Shown here in pieces: positions 32,483-40,877 of a DNA stretch of 64,000 nucleotides. Position 1 is the first letter of the stretch. Every line of letters starts with the position of its first letter. The notes below the pieces were generated by a model that saw only the letters and a program-made list of their open reading frames with translations, had not been told where the DNA came from and did not search any database. The stretch is from Azospirillum sp051124815 (GTDB lineage Bacteria; Pseudomonadota; Alphaproteobacteria; Azospirillales; Azospirillaceae), in NCBI RefSeq assembly GCF_051124815.1, contig NZ_CP118491.1, positions 248,001-312,000 of the forward strand, in the 5' to 3' direction. Made by a program: the position numbers and the translations under genes.

Positions 32483-32530
32483 CCCGAGTTGCAATCGGCC
32501 CGAGTTGCGACCGACCCGAGTCGCAATCGA
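32483..32530. repeat. 16-bp tandem repeat, three imperfect units
   Basis: Units CCCGAGTTGCAATCGG, CCCGAGTTGCGACCGA and CCCGAGTCGCAATCGA. They lie in the 424-bp gap (32391-32814) upstream of the GT8-like gene and could bind a regulator. The rest of the gap holds a terminator-like hairpin and no gene. Confidence 0.7.
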
Positions 32531-32714
32531 CAGTCCCGCGCATCCCCGCTTTCGGGCCGGGGCGGTGCCCGGAAAAAGCGCGCAGGCACCGGTCTGCGGA
32601 AAATGCATGGCCGGCGAAGCGGAAACCTGACCGTTTCCGAAGAACGCGCTTGAACAAACGGGCAAATATCATCAACTGTTGCTATGGACCCGGGAAAGGG
32701 TTCCAGCCGAAACT

Positions 32715-32747
32715 GTGCCGCGCCGGTCCGTCCGGCGCGGCACTTTT
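32715..32747 (+). terminator. intrinsic terminator hairpin
   Basis: Stem GTGCCGCGCCGG (32715-32726) with exact complement (32732-32743), loop TCCGT, then TTTT. No plus-strand gene ends just before it, so it may end a small RNA or act as a leader attenuator for the FkbM gene at 32815. Confidence 0.7.
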
Positions 32748-32814
32748 ATAATCAGCCATCCAGTCGCCGCCGCGCGAAGCCCGGGCGGTCGCCGGTCTGG
32801 GAGACAGTTACGCC

Positions 32815-33615
32815 GTGAGCATCGCCGACGGCCTCAAGATCGCGTTCGACGTTCATCTCTCCGGCGACCTGGAACGGGCGGAGGAATTCTACCGCGCCAT
32901 ACTGCGCGTCAGTCCGACGGACCCGATGGCGGTGACCCTGCTGGCGCTGATCCGGTCGCAACGGACGGCGATCCGCCAGAGCAAGCACAAGACGCTGACG
33001 CTGCTGCGCGGGCGTGGCTTCACCCCCGCCACGGTGATCGACGTCGGCGCCCAGACCGGCACTCCGCCGCTCTACGAGGTCTTTCCCGACGCCCACCATG
33101 TGCTGATCGAGCCGGTGGCCGAGAATGAGCCGGCCCTGCAGTCCCTGTGCGGGCAACTGCGCAGCGCCGAATACCACATCGCCGCCGTTGCCCGCCGGGA
33201 CGGCACGGTCCCGCTGGCGGTGTCCGACGACGGGCTCTATTCCTCCGTCATTCTGGAGGGGGAGAGCCCGGACAGCACCCTGCCCGGCCTGCGCACGGTG
33301 CCCGCCATCTCGCTGGACGGCCTGAGGGCCGAGCGCGGCTATGCCGGGCCGATGCTGGTGAAGATCGATGTCGACGGGCTGGAACTGGAGGTGCTGGCCG
33401 GTGCCGCCACCCTGATGCAGCCGGACGCCGCCTTCGTGATCGAGGCGACGGTGGCCGGCCCGGATGCCCGCCTGCCCCGCATCATCGCCGCCATGGCGCC
33501 TTATGGGTTCCAGGTCTGGGACATCGTCGATCCGCTTTACCGTCCCAATGACGAGCGGATGTGGCAGGTCGATCTGGTGATGGTCCACCGCGACGGCCCC
33601 TACGCCGCCCTCTGA
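32815..33615 (+). CDS. FkbM-family methyltransferase
   Basis: Protein of 266 residues. A short TPR-like N-terminus (FDVHLSGDLERAEEFYRAIL) precedes an FkbM methyltransferase domain: TVIDVGAQTGTPPLYEVFPDAHHVLIEP (SAM site), then YSSVILEGE and MLVKIDVDGLELEVLAGA, the DVDG/E motif typical of FkbM. It probably methylates a sugar hydroxyl. The start is GTG 32815 with GGGAG upstream. It is convergent with the next TPR-glycosyltransferase, 3 bp apart. Confidence 0.85.
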   Translation: MSIADGLKIAFDVHLSGDLERAEEFYRAILRVSPTDPMAVTLLALIRSQRTAIRQSKHKTLTLLRGRGFTPATVIDVGAQTGTPPLYEVFPDAHHVLIEPVAENEPALQSLCGQLRSAEYHIAAVARRDGTVPLAVSDDGLYSSVILEGESPDSTLPGLRTVPAISLDGLRAERGYAGPMLVKIDVDGLELEVLAGAATLMQPDAAFVIEATVAGPDARLPRIIAAMAPYGFQVWDIVDPLYRPNDERMWQVDLVMVHRDGPYAAL

Positions 33616-33618
33616 TCC

Positions 33619-35190
33619 TTATCCGGACGCGCGGCTGCGGAGCGCCTGCTCCAGCCGGTCGATGGCGTCGTCCCAGGAGCCGGGTCGGTCCTGTCGGAAC
33701 AGGCGCATGGTCGGATACCAGGGGCTGTCGTCGCGGTCGAGCATCCAGCGCCAGTCGGGGGCGAAGGGCACCAGCACCCAGACCGGGACGCCGAGGGCGC
33801 CGGCGAGATGGGCGACGGAGGTGTCGACGCAGACGACCAGATCGAGGCCGGCCATGATGGCGGCGGTGTCGGCGAAGTCCTTGATGTCGGGCGACAGGTT
33901 CAGCAGGGGGAAGCCGCCGGGCGGGTCGGCGGCCTGTCCCTCGGTCGGCCCCTTCTGGATGGAGACGAGGCTGACGCCGGGGATGGCGGCCAGCCTTGCG
34001 AAGGGGGCCAGCCCGATGGAGCGGTTCTTGTCGTTGCCGTGGGTCGGCGATCCGGCCCAGACGATGCCGACCTTCAGGCCGTCCAACCCCTTCAGCCGCT
34101 CGCCCCAGCGCGCCGCCAGTTCCGGCTCCGCCGTCAGGTAGGGAACGCGGGCCGGCACGGTTTCCAGCCGGGTGCCGAACAGCGCCGGCAGGCTCAGCAC
34201 CGGGATCTGGACGTCGAAGTCGGGCAGCGGCCCGCCGGTCTCCACCGCGATGGTGCCGGGCAGGCGGCGCAGCACCGGCAGCAAGGCCCGCTGGCATTCC
34301 AGATAGACCGGCTGCCCTTCGGCCGTTCCCCCGGCTGTGCGTGCCAGCAGCGGCAGGTAGCGCACGAACTGCAGCACGTCGCCGAAGCCCTGCTCCCAAT
34401 AGACCAGCAGCCGGCGCCCCTGCAGCGGCGATCCGTCCCAACGCGGTTGGACGAAGCTGCGCTGCGGCGACGGCAGCCGGCCATGCTTCCAGCGCCATTC
34501 ATAGCCGCGCCAGCCCTGGACAAAATCGCCCAGCAGCAGCCGGACCAGGCTTTCGTTCCAGTGGGCGCCGGCGAAGTCCGGGTCCAGCCGGGTCGCCCGG
34601 CGGAAGGCCTGCAGCGCTTCCCAGAAGGCGCCCTTGTCCTTCACCGTGGAGCCCAGGTTGCTGTAGGCCCCGGCATAGTGAGGGTTCAGCGCGATGGCGC
34701 GGCGGAAGCGCGCCGCCGCCTCGTCCAGCCGGTGGGCCATGCGCAGCATGGCGCCGTGGTTGTTGGCGATCTCCGCATCGCCGGGCGCCAGGGTCGCCGC
34801 GCGGGCGAAGGCGTCGCAGGCCTCGTCTGCACGCTTCAGCCGTTCCAGCTGGATTCCCATCTCGTTGAGGGCGGCCGGCTGGTCGGGCTTCAGCCGGACC
34901 GAGGCGCGGTAGGCCCGCACCGCCTCCTCCGTCCGGCCGAGCCGGGTCAGCAGCGCCCCCATGTTGTTCCAGCCGTTCAGCGAGTCCGGCGACAGGCTCA
35001 GGGCGCGGCGGAACAGCGCCACCGCTTCCGCATCGCGGCCGTCGTTGGCGCGCAGCAGCCCCAGATTGTTGACGGCGGGGGCGAACTGCGGGTCGGCGGC
35101 GACGATCTCGCCATACAGACGGGCGGCCTCCCCGGCCTGGCCGCTCTGCTGGAACCCGAGAGCCGTGGCGAAGGCTTGCTGGATGTTCAT
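33619..35190 (-). CDS. TPR protein with GT9-like glycosyltransferase domain
   Basis: Protein of 523 residues. About six TPR units (residues 1-215; pattern PQFAPAVNNLGLLRANDGRDAEA) lead into a GT9-like domain: YWEQGFGDVLQFVRYLPLL, VGIVWAGSPTHGNDKNRSI, SLVSIQKGPTEGQAAD, DFADTAAIMAGLDLVVCVDTSVAHLAGALGVPVW and WYPTMRLFRQ. ATG 35190 (MNIQQAFATALGF) begins the TPR; ATG 35235 is possible. The C-terminal 170 residues are almost identical to those of the gene at 59.5 kb, while the TPR parts differ. Likely a surface-glycan glycosyltransferase. Confidence 0.84.
   Translation of the reverse strand: MNIQQAFATALGFQQSGQAGEAARLYGEIVAADPQFAPAVNNLGLLRANDGRDAEAVALFRRALSLSPDSLNGWNNMGALLTRLGRTEEAVRAYRASVRLKPDQPAALNEMGIQLERLKRADEACDAFARAATLAPGDAEIANNHGAMLRMAHRLDEAAARFRRAIALNPHYAGAYSNLGSTVKDKGAFWEALQAFRRATRLDPDFAGAHWNESLVRLLLGDFVQGWRGYEWRWKHGRLPSPQRSFVQPRWDGSPLQGRRLLVYWEQGFGDVLQFVRYLPLLARTAGGTAEGQPVYLECQRALLPVLRRLPGTIAVETGGPLPDFDVQIPVLSLPALFGTRLETVPARVPYLTAEPELAARWGERLKGLDGLKVGIVWAGSPTHGNDKNRSIGLAPFARLAAIPGVSLVSIQKGPTEGQAADPPGGFPLLNLSPDIKDFADTAAIMAGLDLVVCVDTSVAHLAGALGVPVWVLVPFAPDWRWMLDRDDSPWYPTMRLFRQDRPGSWDDAIDRLEQALRSRASG
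33630..34150. repeat. 520-bp block repeated near-identically at 59951-60483
   Basis: Direct repeat encoding the last 170 residues of two GT9-like genes. The copies differ by a few substitutions and a 12-bp insertion. Suggests recent gene conversion or duplication. Confidence 0.93.
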
Positions 35191-35343
35191 GAAGGACCGC
35201 ATCGCCCCGGTTGAGGAACTGGTTTCGGACAGCATCGGAAACCGGCGCGATCAGTAGCAGAGATGGCCGGTGCTGCAAAGGACCGGCGCCGGCCGGAACA
35301 GGGCAATCGCATATGGAATCCAGAATCCCATAAAAGGACTTCG

Positions 35344-35426
35344 GTCATCCCCGCGAAGGCGGGGATCCAGGAAACCATCGTGCAAAGCGACTGAAACGGC
35401 TGGATTCCCGCCTTCGCGGGAATGAC
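35344..35426. repeat. inverted pair of REP-like CCCGCGAAGGCGGG elements
   Basis: Left element 35344-35370 (GTCATCCCCGCGAAGGCGGG, then GATCCAG) and right element 35400-35426, its near-complement. This palindromic repeat is widespread in alphaproteobacterial intergenic DNA. It lies in the 378-bp gap between divergent glycosyltransferase genes; nothing else was recognised there. Confidence 0.88.
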
Positions 35427-35568
35427 GTGCTTCCTTGTGTAGGATCATAATTGCCATAGGCGATTACTCTGCCGGCCGGAGGGGCGGATAGGTCGGGTTC
35501 ACCGCTTGCATCGCCGCCGCTCACCGCCCATCAATGGCGCTCGTCGAACGGGGAATGTGGCGCGCGGC

Positions 35569-36753
35569 ATGGCACGGCTTCTGCTGATCAATTACGAATT
35601 TCCGCCGCTGGGCGGCGGGGCGGCCAACGCCACCGACAACACCGCGCGCGAATTGGCCGCCTTGGGCGAACAGGTGCTGGTGCTGACCTCCGCCTTCGGC
35701 GATCTGCCGCGGTCGGAGCGCCGGGCCGATGGGGTGGAGATCCGCCGCATCCCCACCCTGCGCCGCCGCCGCGACCGCAGTTCGGTGGTGGAGATGCTGG
35801 CCTTCCTCGCCAGTTCGCTGGTGATGGCGCCCTGGATCGCCGCCCGCTGGCGTCCGGACGCCACCATCGCCTATTTCGGCCTGCCCTGCGGCCCTGCGGC
35901 CTGGATGGTGAAGGCGCTGTCCGGCGTGCCCTATGCGGTCAGCCTGCGCGGCGGCGACGTGCCGGGCTTCCAGTATGACGGCATCTCGCTCTACCACCGG
36001 CTGGCCGGGCCGGTGATCGGCTGGCTGTGGCGCCGGTCCTCCGCCGTCGTCGCCAACAGCGAGGGGCTGGCCGATCTCGCCCGCCGCTTCGCTCCCGACC
36101 AGCCGATCGCCATCATCCCCAACGGCGTCGACGCCGCCCGCTTCTCACCCGCCGATGCGACGGATGCCGGCGACCGCCTGTCCTTGCTGTTCGTCGGCCG
36201 GGTGGTGCGGCAGAAGGGGCTGGACGTGCTGTTCGAGGCGCTCGCCAGCCTGTCGCCGGCTCTGCGTGGGCGCATCAGCCTGACCATTGTCGGCGACGGT
36301 CCCGCCCGGCCGGAACTGGAGGCCCAGGCCGCCCGGCTCGGCCTGACCGAGCGCATCGCCTTCCGCGGCTGGCTGGGGCGCGACGAACTGCCGGCCGCCT
36401 ACCGCACCGCCGATGCCTTCGTCTTCCCCTCGCGCGACGAGGGCATGCCCAACGTGGTTCTGGAGGCGATGGCCGCCGGCCTGCCGGTGGTGGCGACGCG
36501 CATCGCCGGCAACCGCGATCTGGTGGTGGAGGAGGAGACCGGCCTGATGCTGGACGCCGACGACACCCCGGCGCTTGCCGCCGCGCTCGCCCGTCTGGCC
36601 GAGGACGCGCCCTTGCGCCGCCGGCTGGGCGAGGGCGGCCGCCGCCGGGTGGTCGAGCATTTCTCCTGGCGCGCCGTCGCCGCCGCCTACCGCGACCTGT
36701 CGCTCGCTGGTCGCAAGGCTACAGGACAGGTCCGGTCGGTCCAAGCGGAGTGA
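35569..36753 (+). CDS. family 4 glycosyltransferase
   Basis: Retaining glycosyltransferase (GT4, GT-B fold) of 394 residues. N-terminal LLLINYEFPPLGGGAANATDNTAREL is typical of the acceptor domain. The donor domain has VANSEGLADLARRFAPDQPIAIIPNGVDAARF, LLFVGRVVRQKGLDVLFEAL, VGDGPARPELEAQA and the E-x7-E block FPSRDEGMPNVVLEAMAAGLPVVAT. ATG 35569 was chosen where homology begins. It starts a rightward run with two methyltransferase genes. Sugar specificity unknown. Confidence 0.88.
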   Translation: MARLLLINYEFPPLGGGAANATDNTARELAALGEQVLVLTSAFGDLPRSERRADGVEIRRIPTLRRRRDRSSVVEMLAFLASSLVMAPWIAARWRPDATIAYFGLPCGPAAWMVKALSGVPYAVSLRGGDVPGFQYDGISLYHRLAGPVIGWLWRRSSAVVANSEGLADLARRFAPDQPIAIIPNGVDAARFSPADATDAGDRLSLLFVGRVVRQKGLDVLFEALASLSPALRGRISLTIVGDGPARPELEAQAARLGLTERIAFRGWLGRDELPAAYRTADAFVFPSRDEGMPNVVLEAMAAGLPVVATRIAGNRDLVVEEETGLMLDADDTPALAAALARLAEDAPLRRRLGEGGRRRVVEHFSWRAVAAAYRDLSLAGRKATGQVRSVQAE

Positions 36754-36796
36754 GGGGGCGGAGTGAGGGGGCGGAGTGAGGGGGCGGAGTGAGGGA
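36745..36796. repeat. 13-bp tandem repeat, four units, across a stop codon
   Basis: Unit GCGGAGTGAGGGG repeated four times (last base differs in unit 4). The first unit contains the stop of the GT4 gene, and each further unit repeats an in-register TGA. Confidence 0.92.
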
Positions 36797-36856
36797 CGCC
36801 GCTTGACGTGCTGTTGACATCCGGCGGCTTTCGGGAGCGTATGGCGGCGCGGCAGA

Positions 36857-37726
36857 GTGGGCTTGGACAGCAAGGGATCGGACAGCGTGGCGGAACCGGT
36901 GAAGACGGCGGACGGCGGGGGCGGAACCCCGGCCGGCACTCCCGCCCTGGCCTTCGATTTCGGCGAGAACTGGGACCATTACTCGCGCACCGTGCTGGAC
37001 GAGCCGCGGCTGGTGGCGGCCATCGACAGCCTGAAGGGGCTGGTCGGGACCGACCGGCTGAAGGATGCCAGCTTCTGCGATGTCGGGTCCGGCTCCGGCC
37101 TGTTCACCATCGCCGCCGGCAAGCTGGGCGTCGGCCGCGCGCTGGGCTTCGACGTCAACCCCACCGGGGTCGAGGTGGCCCGCCGCAACCTGGGCCGCTT
37201 CGCGCCCGAGCTGGCCGACCGCATCGAGTTCCGCCGCGGTTCGGCGCTCGACACCGGCTTCGTCGGCTCGCTCGGCCGCTTCGACGTGGTCTACGCCTGG
37301 GGCTCGCTGCACCACACCGGGTCGATGTGGCCGGCGATCGAGACGGTGGCGCCGCTGGTGGCGCCGGGCGGCACCTTCGTGCTGGCGCTCTACAACCGCC
37401 ACTGGACCTCGCCGATCTGGACCCTGATCAAGATCGTCTACAATCTGTCGCCGGGCCTCATTCGGAAAGTTTGGGACTGGACGCTGGGGTCGCTGATGTT
37501 CCTGGCGACCTGGGCGATCACTGGCTCCAACCCGCTGCGCAAGGAGCGCGGCATGGAGTTCTGGGTGGACGTGACCGACTGGCTCGGCGGCTACCCCTAT
37601 GAATATGCCAGTGCCGACGAGGTGCGGGTGCGGATGGACGCGCTCGGCTTCGACATGCTGGAGGTCCGTCCGCCGCGCGTGCCGACGGGCTGCAACGAAT
37701 TCATCCTGCGCCGGAGGCCCGCATGA
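36857..37726 (+). CDS. class I SAM-dependent methyltransferase
   Basis: Protein of 289 residues. SAM-binding motif I DVGSGSGLFTIAAGKLG, motif II region FDVVYAWGSLHHTGSMWPAI and motif IV-like APGGTFVLALYNRHWTSP. A middle membrane-like segment (LGSLMFLATWAITG) is unusual and might contact a lipid-linked glycan. GTG 36857 is used; GTG 36890 is an alternative. Overlaps the next methyltransferase gene by 4 bp (ATGA), so the two are coupled. Confidence 0.82.
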   Translation: MGLDSKGSDSVAEPVKTADGGGGTPAGTPALAFDFGENWDHYSRTVLDEPRLVAAIDSLKGLVGTDRLKDASFCDVGSGSGLFTIAAGKLGVGRALGFDVNPTGVEVARRNLGRFAPELADRIEFRRGSALDTGFVGSLGRFDVVYAWGSLHHTGSMWPAIETVAPLVAPGGTFVLALYNRHWTSPIWTLIKIVYNLSPGLIRKVWDWTLGSLMFLATWAITGSNPLRKERGMEFWVDVTDWLGGYPYEYASADEVRVRMDALGFDMLEVRPPRVPTGCNEFILRRRPA

Positions 37727-38493
37727 GCGACGACGCATTCAAGTCCGCCAACACTCCCCTGCCCGCGGCGGCGGCCGACCATCCCGGCGGCGTCGATTAC
37801 GACGACAGCTGGGAACGGCGCTGGAACGACATGCGCAAATACGGCCCGACCGGGCGGCATCTGCGCCGCATCGTCACCGAGATGGTGCGCCCGCTGAACT
37901 ACGACAGCTTGGCTGACGTCGGTTGCGGCCAGGGTTCGCTGCTCGCCACGCTGATGCCGCTGAAGCCGCAGGCCAGCTACACCGGCCTCGACTTCGCCGC
38001 CAAGGCCATCGACGTCGCCCGCCGCCGGGCGCCGAACGCCGAGTTCGGCCTGCTCGACGTCGCCGCCGGCCATCTCGACCGCCGCTTCGATCTGGTGGTC
38101 TGCACCGACGTGGTCGAGCATATCGAGGACGACGTCACGGCCCTGCGCAACCTCGCCGCCATGACCGGCCGCTACCTGCTGGTCTCCACCCTGCAGGGAC
38201 GGATGCGCGACTTCGAGCGCACGGTCGGCCATCACCGCAACTATGCCCGCGGCGAGCTGCAGGCCAAGATCCAGTCGGTCGGGCTGGAGATCGAGCGGGT
38301 GGTGGAATGGGGCTTCCCCTTCTTCTCGCCGCTCTACCGCAACGTCCTGGGCGCCGCCAGCGGCCAGGGCACCGAGGGCGACTACGGCCCCGGCCGCCGC
38401 TTCCTTGCCGAGGCGCTCTATCACATCTTCCGCCTGAATTCCTGGTCGCACGGCGACTACATCTACGTGCTGGCCCGCCGGCCGGGGTCGTGA
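37723..38493 (+). CDS. class I SAM-dependent methyltransferase
   Basis: Protein of 256 residues. Motif I ADVGCGQGSLLATLM, motif II DLVVCTDVVEHIEDDVTALRNLA as in the UbiE/Methyltransf_11 group. It follows the preceding methyltransferase with an ATGA overlap. The two may methylate consecutive positions of a sugar or polyprenyl-linked intermediate, which is inference. Confidence 0.84.
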   Translation: MSDDAFKSANTPLPAAAADHPGGVDYDDSWERRWNDMRKYGPTGRHLRRIVTEMVRPLNYDSLADVGCGQGSLLATLMPLKPQASYTGLDFAAKAIDVARRRAPNAEFGLLDVAAGHLDRRFDLVVCTDVVEHIEDDVTALRNLAAMTGRYLLVSTLQGRMRDFERTVGHHRNYARGELQAKIQSVGLEIERVVEWGFPFFSPLYRNVLGAASGQGTEGDYGPGRRFLAEALYHIFRLNSWSHGDYIYVLARRPGS

Positions 38494-38496
38494 GTG

Positions 38497-38652
38497 CTCT
38501 CCCTCTCCCGCCTCGGGAGAGGGAAGGGGCCCGCCGCGAAGCGGTGGGAAGGGTGAGGGGTGAGGCACGAAGCCATGCGGTTCGGGATTCTTGGGTCACC
38601 CCTCACCCTCCCCACTTCGTGGGTCCCCTCCCTCTCCCGGGACGGGAGAGGG
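38497..38652. repeat. long imperfect palindrome of CCCTCTCCC type
   Basis: Local hairpins CCCTCTCCCGcctCGGGAGAGGG at the left and a matching pair at the right, with intervening GGGTGAGGGGTGAGG / CCCCTCACCCTCC complementing each other, so the whole stretch folds back. This is a common type of proteobacterial intergenic repeat. A TCATGA pair follows at 38672-38686. Confidence 0.8.
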
Positions 38653-38670
38653 CATAAACCCCTCACATCA

Positions 38671-38690
38671 CTTCATGACTTCATGAAAAG
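38671..38690. repeat. double TTCATGA motif before the UPF0104-type gene
   Basis: CTTCATGACTTCATGAAAAG, two copies 10 bp apart, ending 10 bp before ATG 38701. Part of the TCATGA motif set. Confidence 0.5.
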
Positions 38691-38700
38691 GCATCTTTAA

Positions 38701-39672
38701 ATGCGTCCCGGCCTGAAAGCCCTGGTCAGCGCGCTGCTGGTCGCCCTGCTGCTGTGGCGGGTCGACGTGGCGGAGGTCGGGCGGGTGCTGGCGGTGGCGT
38801 CGCCTGGGCTGATGGCGCTCGCCGGCCTGCTGTTCTTCCTGATGCATGTGCTGAACGCGCTGAAGCTGCGGGTGCTGCTGCCGGAGCTGCGGGCGGGGCG
38901 GCTGCTCGCCTACACGCTGGTGGCGCAGCTCTATGCGCTGGTGCTGCCGGGCCAGCTGGCGGGGGAGGCGGTGAAGGCCTACCGGCTCAGCCGCGACGAA
39001 GGGCGGGGGCAAGGGCGCGGGCAGGGCCAGGGAGAAATCGGCGGCGGCCGCATCGTCTCGGCGGTCGCCTTCGACAAGGTGACGGGGATCGTCGGGCTGC
39101 TGCTGCTGACCGGCGGCGGGCTGGCGGTGCAGTCGGCCCGCTTCGGCGACGGCCTGCTGGTGGGCGTGGTCCTGGTGCTGGCCGGGCTGGTCGCGGCGAC
39201 CGTTCTGCTGGCCTGGGCGCCGGCCCGCGCCCTTCTGCTGGCCCTGCTCGGCTGGCGTGCCGGGCCGAGGCGCGAAGCCCTGCTGCTCGGCCCGCTGCGC
39301 CGCTTCCTGGAGGCTTGGGGCGACCAGACGCGCCGGCCGGGGCGGGCCCTGCTGTCGGTCGCCGGCGGCATCGCGGTGCAGGTGGCGGCGGTCGCCGGCA
39401 GTCAGGCGCTGGGGCTGGCGGTCGGCATCGACCAGCCCTTTTCGGTGTGGAGCGCGGTGATCGGGCTGATGTCGGTGATCGTGCTGATGCCGGTCACCGT
39501 CGCCGGCATCGGCCTGCGCGAGGCGTCACTGGTCGGCCTGCTCGATCTGGTCGGCGTGCCCCACGCCCAGTCGCTGGCGCTGGGCTTCGGCATCCTCGCC
39601 TTTCAGGTGATGGTGGCCCTGCTGGGCGCCGTCATCGACCTGACCGTCCTGCGCGAACGCCGCCCCGCCTGA
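38701..39672 (+). CDS. LPG-synthase-TM/UPF0104-type membrane protein
   Basis: Polytopic membrane protein of 323 residues with about eight helices. Family pattern: ALKLRVLLPELRAGRLLAYTLVAQLYALVLPGQLAGEAVKAYRLSRDEG, then AVAFDKVTGIVGLLLLTGGGL and VLMPVTVAGIGLREASLVGLL, as in the transmembrane flippase-like domain of lysylphosphatidylglycerol synthase. Stand-alone members occur in polysaccharide loci, and a role in lipid or lipid-linked sugar transport is suspected. Upstream gap holds a TTCATGA pair just before the start. Confidence 0.82.
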   Translation: MRPGLKALVSALLVALLLWRVDVAEVGRVLAVASPGLMALAGLLFFLMHVLNALKLRVLLPELRAGRLLAYTLVAQLYALVLPGQLAGEAVKAYRLSRDEGRGQGRGQGQGEIGGGRIVSAVAFDKVTGIVGLLLLTGGGLAVQSARFGDGLLVGVVLVLAGLVAATVLLAWAPARALLLALLGWRAGPRREALLLGPLRRFLEAWGDQTRRPGRALLSVAGGIAVQVAAVAGSQALGLAVGIDQPFSVWSAVIGLMSVIVLMPVTVAGIGLREASLVGLLDLVGVPHAQSLALGFGILAFQVMVALLGAVIDLTVLRERRPA

Positions 39673-39711
39673 ATCCTCAACGCCTGAATCCTCAACGCCT
39701 GAATTCGCAAC
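39667..39711. repeat. 15-bp tandem repeat, three units, across a stop codon
   Basis: Unit GCCTGAATCCTCAAC twice exactly and once with two changes. The TGA at 39670-39672 is the stop of the membrane protein gene. Confidence 0.92.
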
Positions 39712-39840
39712 CCAATTAGCCGTTGCGCTTGCCGGATCCAGCGGCCATACCATGGCCCGGCATCGCACCCACAGATGACCAGCAGCCTCCGGACCCGTTC
39801 GATGACCCTCCTGCTTACCCCCGGATCCGCCACCACGGAC

Positions 39841-40824
39841 ATGGGCACGGTTTCCGTCTCCGTCCTGATTCCGGTCTATAACGAGGAGGACAACATCGCC
39901 CCCCTGTGCGGCCGGCTGATCCCGGCGCTCGACGGGCTGGGGCGGAGCTTCGAGGTCATCTTCGTCAATGACGGCTCCACCGACGGGACGGAGGCGGAGC
40001 TGCAGCGCGTGGCGTCGGACAGCCGCATCCGCGTCATCAACTTCCGCCGCAACGTCGGCCAGACCGCGGCGATGATGGCCGGCATCGACCATGCCCGCGG
40101 CGACGTCATCGTGCCGATGGACGGCGATCTGCAGAACGACCCGCAGGACATCGCCGGACTGCTCGCCAAGCTGGACGAGGGGTACGACGTGGTGTCGGGC
40201 TGGCGCGCCGACCGGCAGGACGGCTTCCTGCTGCGCACGCTGCCGAGCCGGATGGCCAACAAGCTGATCTCCACCATCTCCGGCGTGAAGCTGAACGACT
40301 ATGGCTGCACACTGAAGGCCTACCGGCGGCAGATGCTGCAGGGCTACCGGCTCTATGGCGAGATGCACCGCTTCGTGCCGATCTACGCCCGCTGGCAGGG
40401 CGCCAAGCTGACCGAGATGCCGGTGCGTCACCACCCGCGCCGCCACGGCCAGTCGAAATACGGGCTGGAGCGGGTGCTGAAGGTCGTGCTCGACCTCGTC
40501 GTCGTGAAGTTCCTGACCCAGTACGAGACCAAGCCGATCTACATCTTCGGCTTCGCCGGCCTGATGTTCATGGGGCTGTCGGTGCTGGCCGGCATCTATG
40601 CGATCTACCTGAAGCTGGTCGACGGCATCTCCTTCATCCTGACGCCGCTGCCGCTCCTGGTGACGATGGGGCTGGTCACCGGGGTGATGTGCATCCTGAT
40701 GGGGCTGCTGGCCGAGCTGCTGGTCCGCATCTATTTCGAGAGCCAGGGCAAGAGCCACTATTCCATCAAGACCATGCTGAACTTCGACGAACCGCCGCCG
40801 GTGGACCGCAGCATCCGCGATTGA
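39841..40824 (+). CDS. family 2 glycosyltransferase, GtrB/DPM1-like
   Basis: GT2 enzyme of 327 residues. VSVSVLIPVYNEEDNI begins the GT-A domain; VIFVNDGSTDGTEAEL and VIVPMDGDLQNDPQDIAGL (DGD metal site) follow, with the QSKYGLERVLKVVLDLVVVKF amphipathic helix and two C-terminal membrane segments. This matches enzymes that transfer a sugar to undecaprenyl phosphate at the cytosolic face. ATG 39841 is used; ATG 39775 is possible. A bidirectional terminator follows. Confidence 0.88.
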   Translation: MGTVSVSVLIPVYNEEDNIAPLCGRLIPALDGLGRSFEVIFVNDGSTDGTEAELQRVASDSRIRVINFRRNVGQTAAMMAGIDHARGDVIVPMDGDLQNDPQDIAGLLAKLDEGYDVVSGWRADRQDGFLLRTLPSRMANKLISTISGVKLNDYGCTLKAYRRQMLQGYRLYGEMHRFVPIYARWQGAKLTEMPVRHHPRRHGQSKYGLERVLKVVLDLVVVKFLTQYETKPIYIFGFAGLMFMGLSVLAGIYAIYLKLVDGISFILTPLPLLVTMGLVTGVMCILMGLLAELLVRIYFESQGKSHYSIKTMLNFDEPPPVDRSIRD

Positions 40825-40836
40825 TTGTCCCCAAAG

Positions 40837-40874
40837 AAAAAGGCCCCGCATCCTTCCCGGTGCGGGGCCTTTTT
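40837..40874. terminator. bidirectional intrinsic terminator
   Basis: Stem AAAAAGGCCCCGCA with exact complement TGCGGGGCCTTTTT and 10-nt loop. It lies between the convergent GT2 gene and the membrane protein gene, with T-runs for both strands. Confidence 0.92.
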
Positions 40875-40877
40875 GCG

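Noticed and set aside
35344..35426. Possible terminator
   Set aside because: The hairpins match a dispersed alphaproteobacterial palindromic repeat and have no T-run, so they are listed as repeats.
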